Shown here: piece by piece, positions 5,554 through 6,967 of the stretch
How positions within the stretch are numbered: position 1 is the stretch's first letter
Layout: the number at the start of each line of letters is the position of its first letter
Assembly: GCA_900543615.1 (NCBI GenBank)
Contig: UQSC01000094.1
Coordinates: forward strand, 1 to 6,967
Reading direction: 5' to 3'
Length of the DNA: 6,967 nt
DNA from: an uncultured Collinsella sp.
Lineage (GTDB): Bacteria > Actinomycetota > Coriobacteriia > Coriobacteriales > Coriobacteriaceae
Notes under the pieces: generated by a model
What the model was told of the DNA's origin: nothing
Databases searched by the model: none
The model's input: the letters and a program-made list of their open reading frames with translations, nothing else
Made by a program: the position numbers and the translations under genes

Positions 5554-5658
5554 ATGAACAGGTTCTTAGCTATGTTCATTATTTTCTTGGTCGTAAATGC
5601 TATCGGCCAGGCAACAGTACTCATATTTGGCATTATTTGTCCACTCACATATTACTAA
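5554..5658 (+). CDS. Possible 34-residue hydrophobic peptide
   Basis: An ATG at 5554 opens a 34-codon frame ending in TAA at 5656-5658. The product starts MNRFLAMFIIFLVVNA, with one basic residue near the N terminus, then an almost entirely hydrophobic segment, and ends PLTYY; it would be a single membrane-spanning peptide. GGAG at 5539-5542 is the nearest ribosome-site candidate, 11 bases before the ATG, which is rather far. The last third is read through the right inverted repeat, whose left copy read the same way also gives a hydrophobic ATVLIF string, so hydrophobicity may just reflect AT-rich repeat DNA. I recognise no family. Small hydrophobic type I toxins look like this, but no antisense RNA is demonstrated. 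Confidence 0.18.
   Translation: MNRFLAMFIIFLVVNAIGQATVLIFGIICPLTYY
5610..5644 (-). repeat. Right terminal inverted repeat (35 bp)
   Basis: Reverse-complement copy of 5415-5449 with three substitutions. Its inner 20 bases (5629-5610 on the minus strand) are identical to the left copy. It ends 82 bases before the transporter's stop codon, with the transporter terminator between them. Confidence 0.85.
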
Positions 5659-5672
5659 CCCCCTATAACAGG

Positions 5673-5707
5673 CAAAATACAGGCCGCAACCCATGGCAGC
5701 GGCCTGT
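5673..5707 (-). terminator. Intrinsic terminator of the Nramp-family transporter gene
   Basis: On the minus strand ACAGGCCGC (5707-5699) pairs perfectly with GCGGCCTGT (5687-5679) around an 11-base loop, followed by ATTTTG. It lies 19 bases after the transporter stop codon. The stem is 9 bp with a short T tract. Confidence 0.8.
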
Positions 5708-5726
5708 TTGGAGTCCAAAAGAGGCG

Positions 5727-6967
5727 TTAAGCGCTGTAGCCCATCGCTTGCAGCACAAACATGACGACCGTCAGCACCGTAATCACGGCGATAGTCGCCC
5801 ACGTGAGCACGTTCCACACGCGACCGTTGCGGTTGACACCCATAATGTGACGGTCGGCGGCGATAACCACCTGGAACACCAGAACCACGGGCAGTAGCAC
5901 GCCATTGATGACCTGCGAGGTCATCATAATCTGGAACAGATCGACGCCGGGCATAAGCACCAGCACGGCAGAGATGCCGATGATGGCCGTAATGATGCCG
6001 CGATAGACCGGGGCCTCGTCCCAGCTGCGGTCGGCACCGCGCTCCCAGCCAAATGCCTCGCAGATAGCGCTCGACGTAACGCCCGGCAGCACGCAGGCAG
6101 CCAAGAAGCTCGCCGCGACCAGGCCCGAGGCAAACAGTACCGTAGACCACTGACCCGCAATAGGCTCCAGCGCGCGGGCAGCATCGGCAGCATCGCTAAT
6201 CTGAATACCCGCCGGGAACAACACCGTGCCGGTCGTGATGATAATAAAGCCGGCAATGATATCGGCAGCGATCGAGCCGCTCACGGTATCAATACGCTGC
6301 AGCACGATGTCGTCCTCGCCCGCGTTCTTATCGACCACGTTGTTCTGCGCCAAGAAAATCATCCACGGCGCGATGGTGGTACCGATCGTTGCGACCACGA
6401 GCGACACGTAGCTGGGGTCATTTTGAATGTTGGGCACGACCAGGTCGACCGCGACCTCACCCCAGTTGGGGCCAGCCATAAACGCGGCGACGATATAGGT
6501 CACGAATACGCAGCTCACCAGCAGCAGAATCTTCTCGATGCGCTGGAAACTGCCCGACATGGTAAGCATCCACACCAGCAGCGCCACGAGCGGCACCGAG
6601 ATGCTCGCCGGAACGCCAAACAGGGCAAGGCCGCTCGCGATACCCGCGAACTCCGAAATGGTCACAGCCGTGTTGGCGATCAACAGCGCCGCCATGGCCA
6701 GCACGCTCTTGCGCACGCCAAAGCGCTCGCGAATGAGCGACGCCAGGCCCTTACCCGTGACGCATCCGCAGCGCGCCGCGGTCTCCTGCGTCACGATAAG
6801 CAGCACGGTCATGACGGGAAGCATCCAGAGCATCTTATAGCCATAGCTGGCGCCCGCGCTGGAATACGTGGCGATGCCGCCGGCGTCATTGCCCGAAAGC
6901 GCCGCCAGAAGACCGGGGCCCATGGCGCCAAAGATGGCCGCGATGGTCAGCTTTTGCTTGGTGCTCG
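5727..6967 (-). CDS. Nramp (SLC11) family divalent-metal transporter, NRMT-like magnesium clade, start beyond the window
   Basis: A multi-spanning inner-membrane transporter of the Nramp/SLC11 fold. The frame is open to the right edge, so the true start lies outside; 14 codons (STKQKLTIAAIFGA) precede the first internal methionine at 6923. Counting from that methionine: helix 1 holds GPGLLAALSGNDAGG, where classical Nramps have DPGN for metal binding and this has DAGG (D13 kept, Pro to Ala, Asn to Gly). Helix 6 reads GTTIAPW (181-187) where classical members have A-T-V-M-P-H, so the metal-selective methionine is alanine (A185) and the histidine is tryptophan (W187). TVTISEFAGIASG lies at 87-99. 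These changes match what I recall of NRMTs, a distant clade including Mg2+ transporters from Eggerthella lenta and Clostridium acetobutylicum. Mg2+ as substrate is therefore inferred. Upstream regulation, such as an M-box riboswitch, is outside the window. Confidence 0.9.
   Translation of the reverse strand, partial: STKQKLTIAAIFGAMGPGLLAALSGNDAGGIATYSSAGASYGYKMLWMLPVMTVLLIVTQETAARCGCVTGKGLASLIRERFGVRKSVLAMAALLIANTAVTISEFAGIASGLALFGVPASISVPLVALLVWMLTMSGSFQRIEKILLLVSCVFVTYIVAAFMAGPNWGEVAVDLVVPNIQNDPSYVSLVVATIGTTIAPWMIFLAQNNVVDKNAGEDDIVLQRIDTVSGSIAADIIAGFIIITTGTVLFPAGIQISDAADAARALEPIAGQWSTVLFASGLVAASFLAACVLPGVTSSAICEAFGWERGADRSWDEAPVYRGIITAIIGISAVLVLMPGVDLFQIMMTSQVINGVLLPVVLVFQVVIAADRHIMGVNRNGRVWNVLTWATIAVITVLTVVMFVLQAMGYSA

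Larger units (their letters stand above)
5415..5644. mobile_element. 230-bp element with 35-bp terminal inverted repeats, MITE-like
   Basis: The ends are imperfect inverted repeats, 5415-5449 and 5610-5644, identical at 32 of 35 positions with the inner 20 bases identical. The interior carries no transposase and no confident gene; its right half is clearly AT-rich against the GC-rich flanks. A second inverted repeat, AATGAACA/TGTTCATT, lies at 5553-5560 and 5573-5580, and CCATTTT/AAAATGG at 5448-5454 and 5475-5481. Short length, terminal inverted repeats and lack of coding content suit a non-autonomous miniature transposable element. Only a 2-base direct duplication (TC) flanks the ends, which is weak. 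The alternative is two copies of a conserved regulatory motif placed in opposite directions. Confidence 0.45.

Noticed and set aside
5566..6150. A 194-codon minus-strand frame running from the transporter gene into the intergenic region
   Set aside because: Most of it is the transporter gene in another frame; it then reads through the terminator and the inverted repeat.

Overview
The window is GC-rich, densely coding bacterial DNA. GC-rich codon use, a LuxS of the short bacterial type, an Nramp-related transporter of a divergent clade known from Eggerthella lenta, and AT-rich intergenic islands suggest a gut actinobacterium of the class Coriobacteriia, with Collinsella my best guess. The genus is inferred from general resemblance and was not searched.

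Layout: (1) Positions 1-74, minus strand: the first 25 codons of a gene that runs off the left edge (possibly DUF4867). It has a good ribosome binding site, and a perfect 8-bp inverted repeat sits between its predicted -10 box and start codon. (2) 219-707, minus: luxS, complete, with a clear intrinsic terminator at 159-190. (3) 730-801: a nested palindrome between luxS and the next gene upstream, overlapping the likely luxS promoter. (4) 810-2777, minus: a two-gene operon, ribokinase then nucleoside hydrolase, 30 bp apart. Together they take a ribonucleoside to base plus ribose and then to ribose 5-phosphate. (5) 2965-5181, plus, divergent from ribokinase: a 738-residue OatA-type membrane O-acyltransferase (AT3 membrane domain plus extracytoplasmic SGNH domain), probably modifying peptidoglycan or another surface glycan. 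(6) 5182-5726: 545 bases with no confident gene. It holds a very strong hairpin, a palindromic repeat-like stretch, and a 230-bp element bounded by 35-bp imperfect inverted repeats. (7) 5727-6967, minus: an Nramp-family transporter cut by the right edge. Its metal-site residues are substituted in the way expected of the NRMT (magnesium) clade rather than classical Mn/Fe transporters.

The enzymes are all recognisable families. The least explained DNA is the inverted-repeat element at 5415-5644, the luxS-upstream palindrome, and the operator-like repeat near position 90. The most interesting protein-level points are the altered Nramp metal site and a calcium-loop-like acidic motif in the acyltransferase linker. 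I see no defence system, CRISPR array, tRNA, rRNA or complete insertion sequence.
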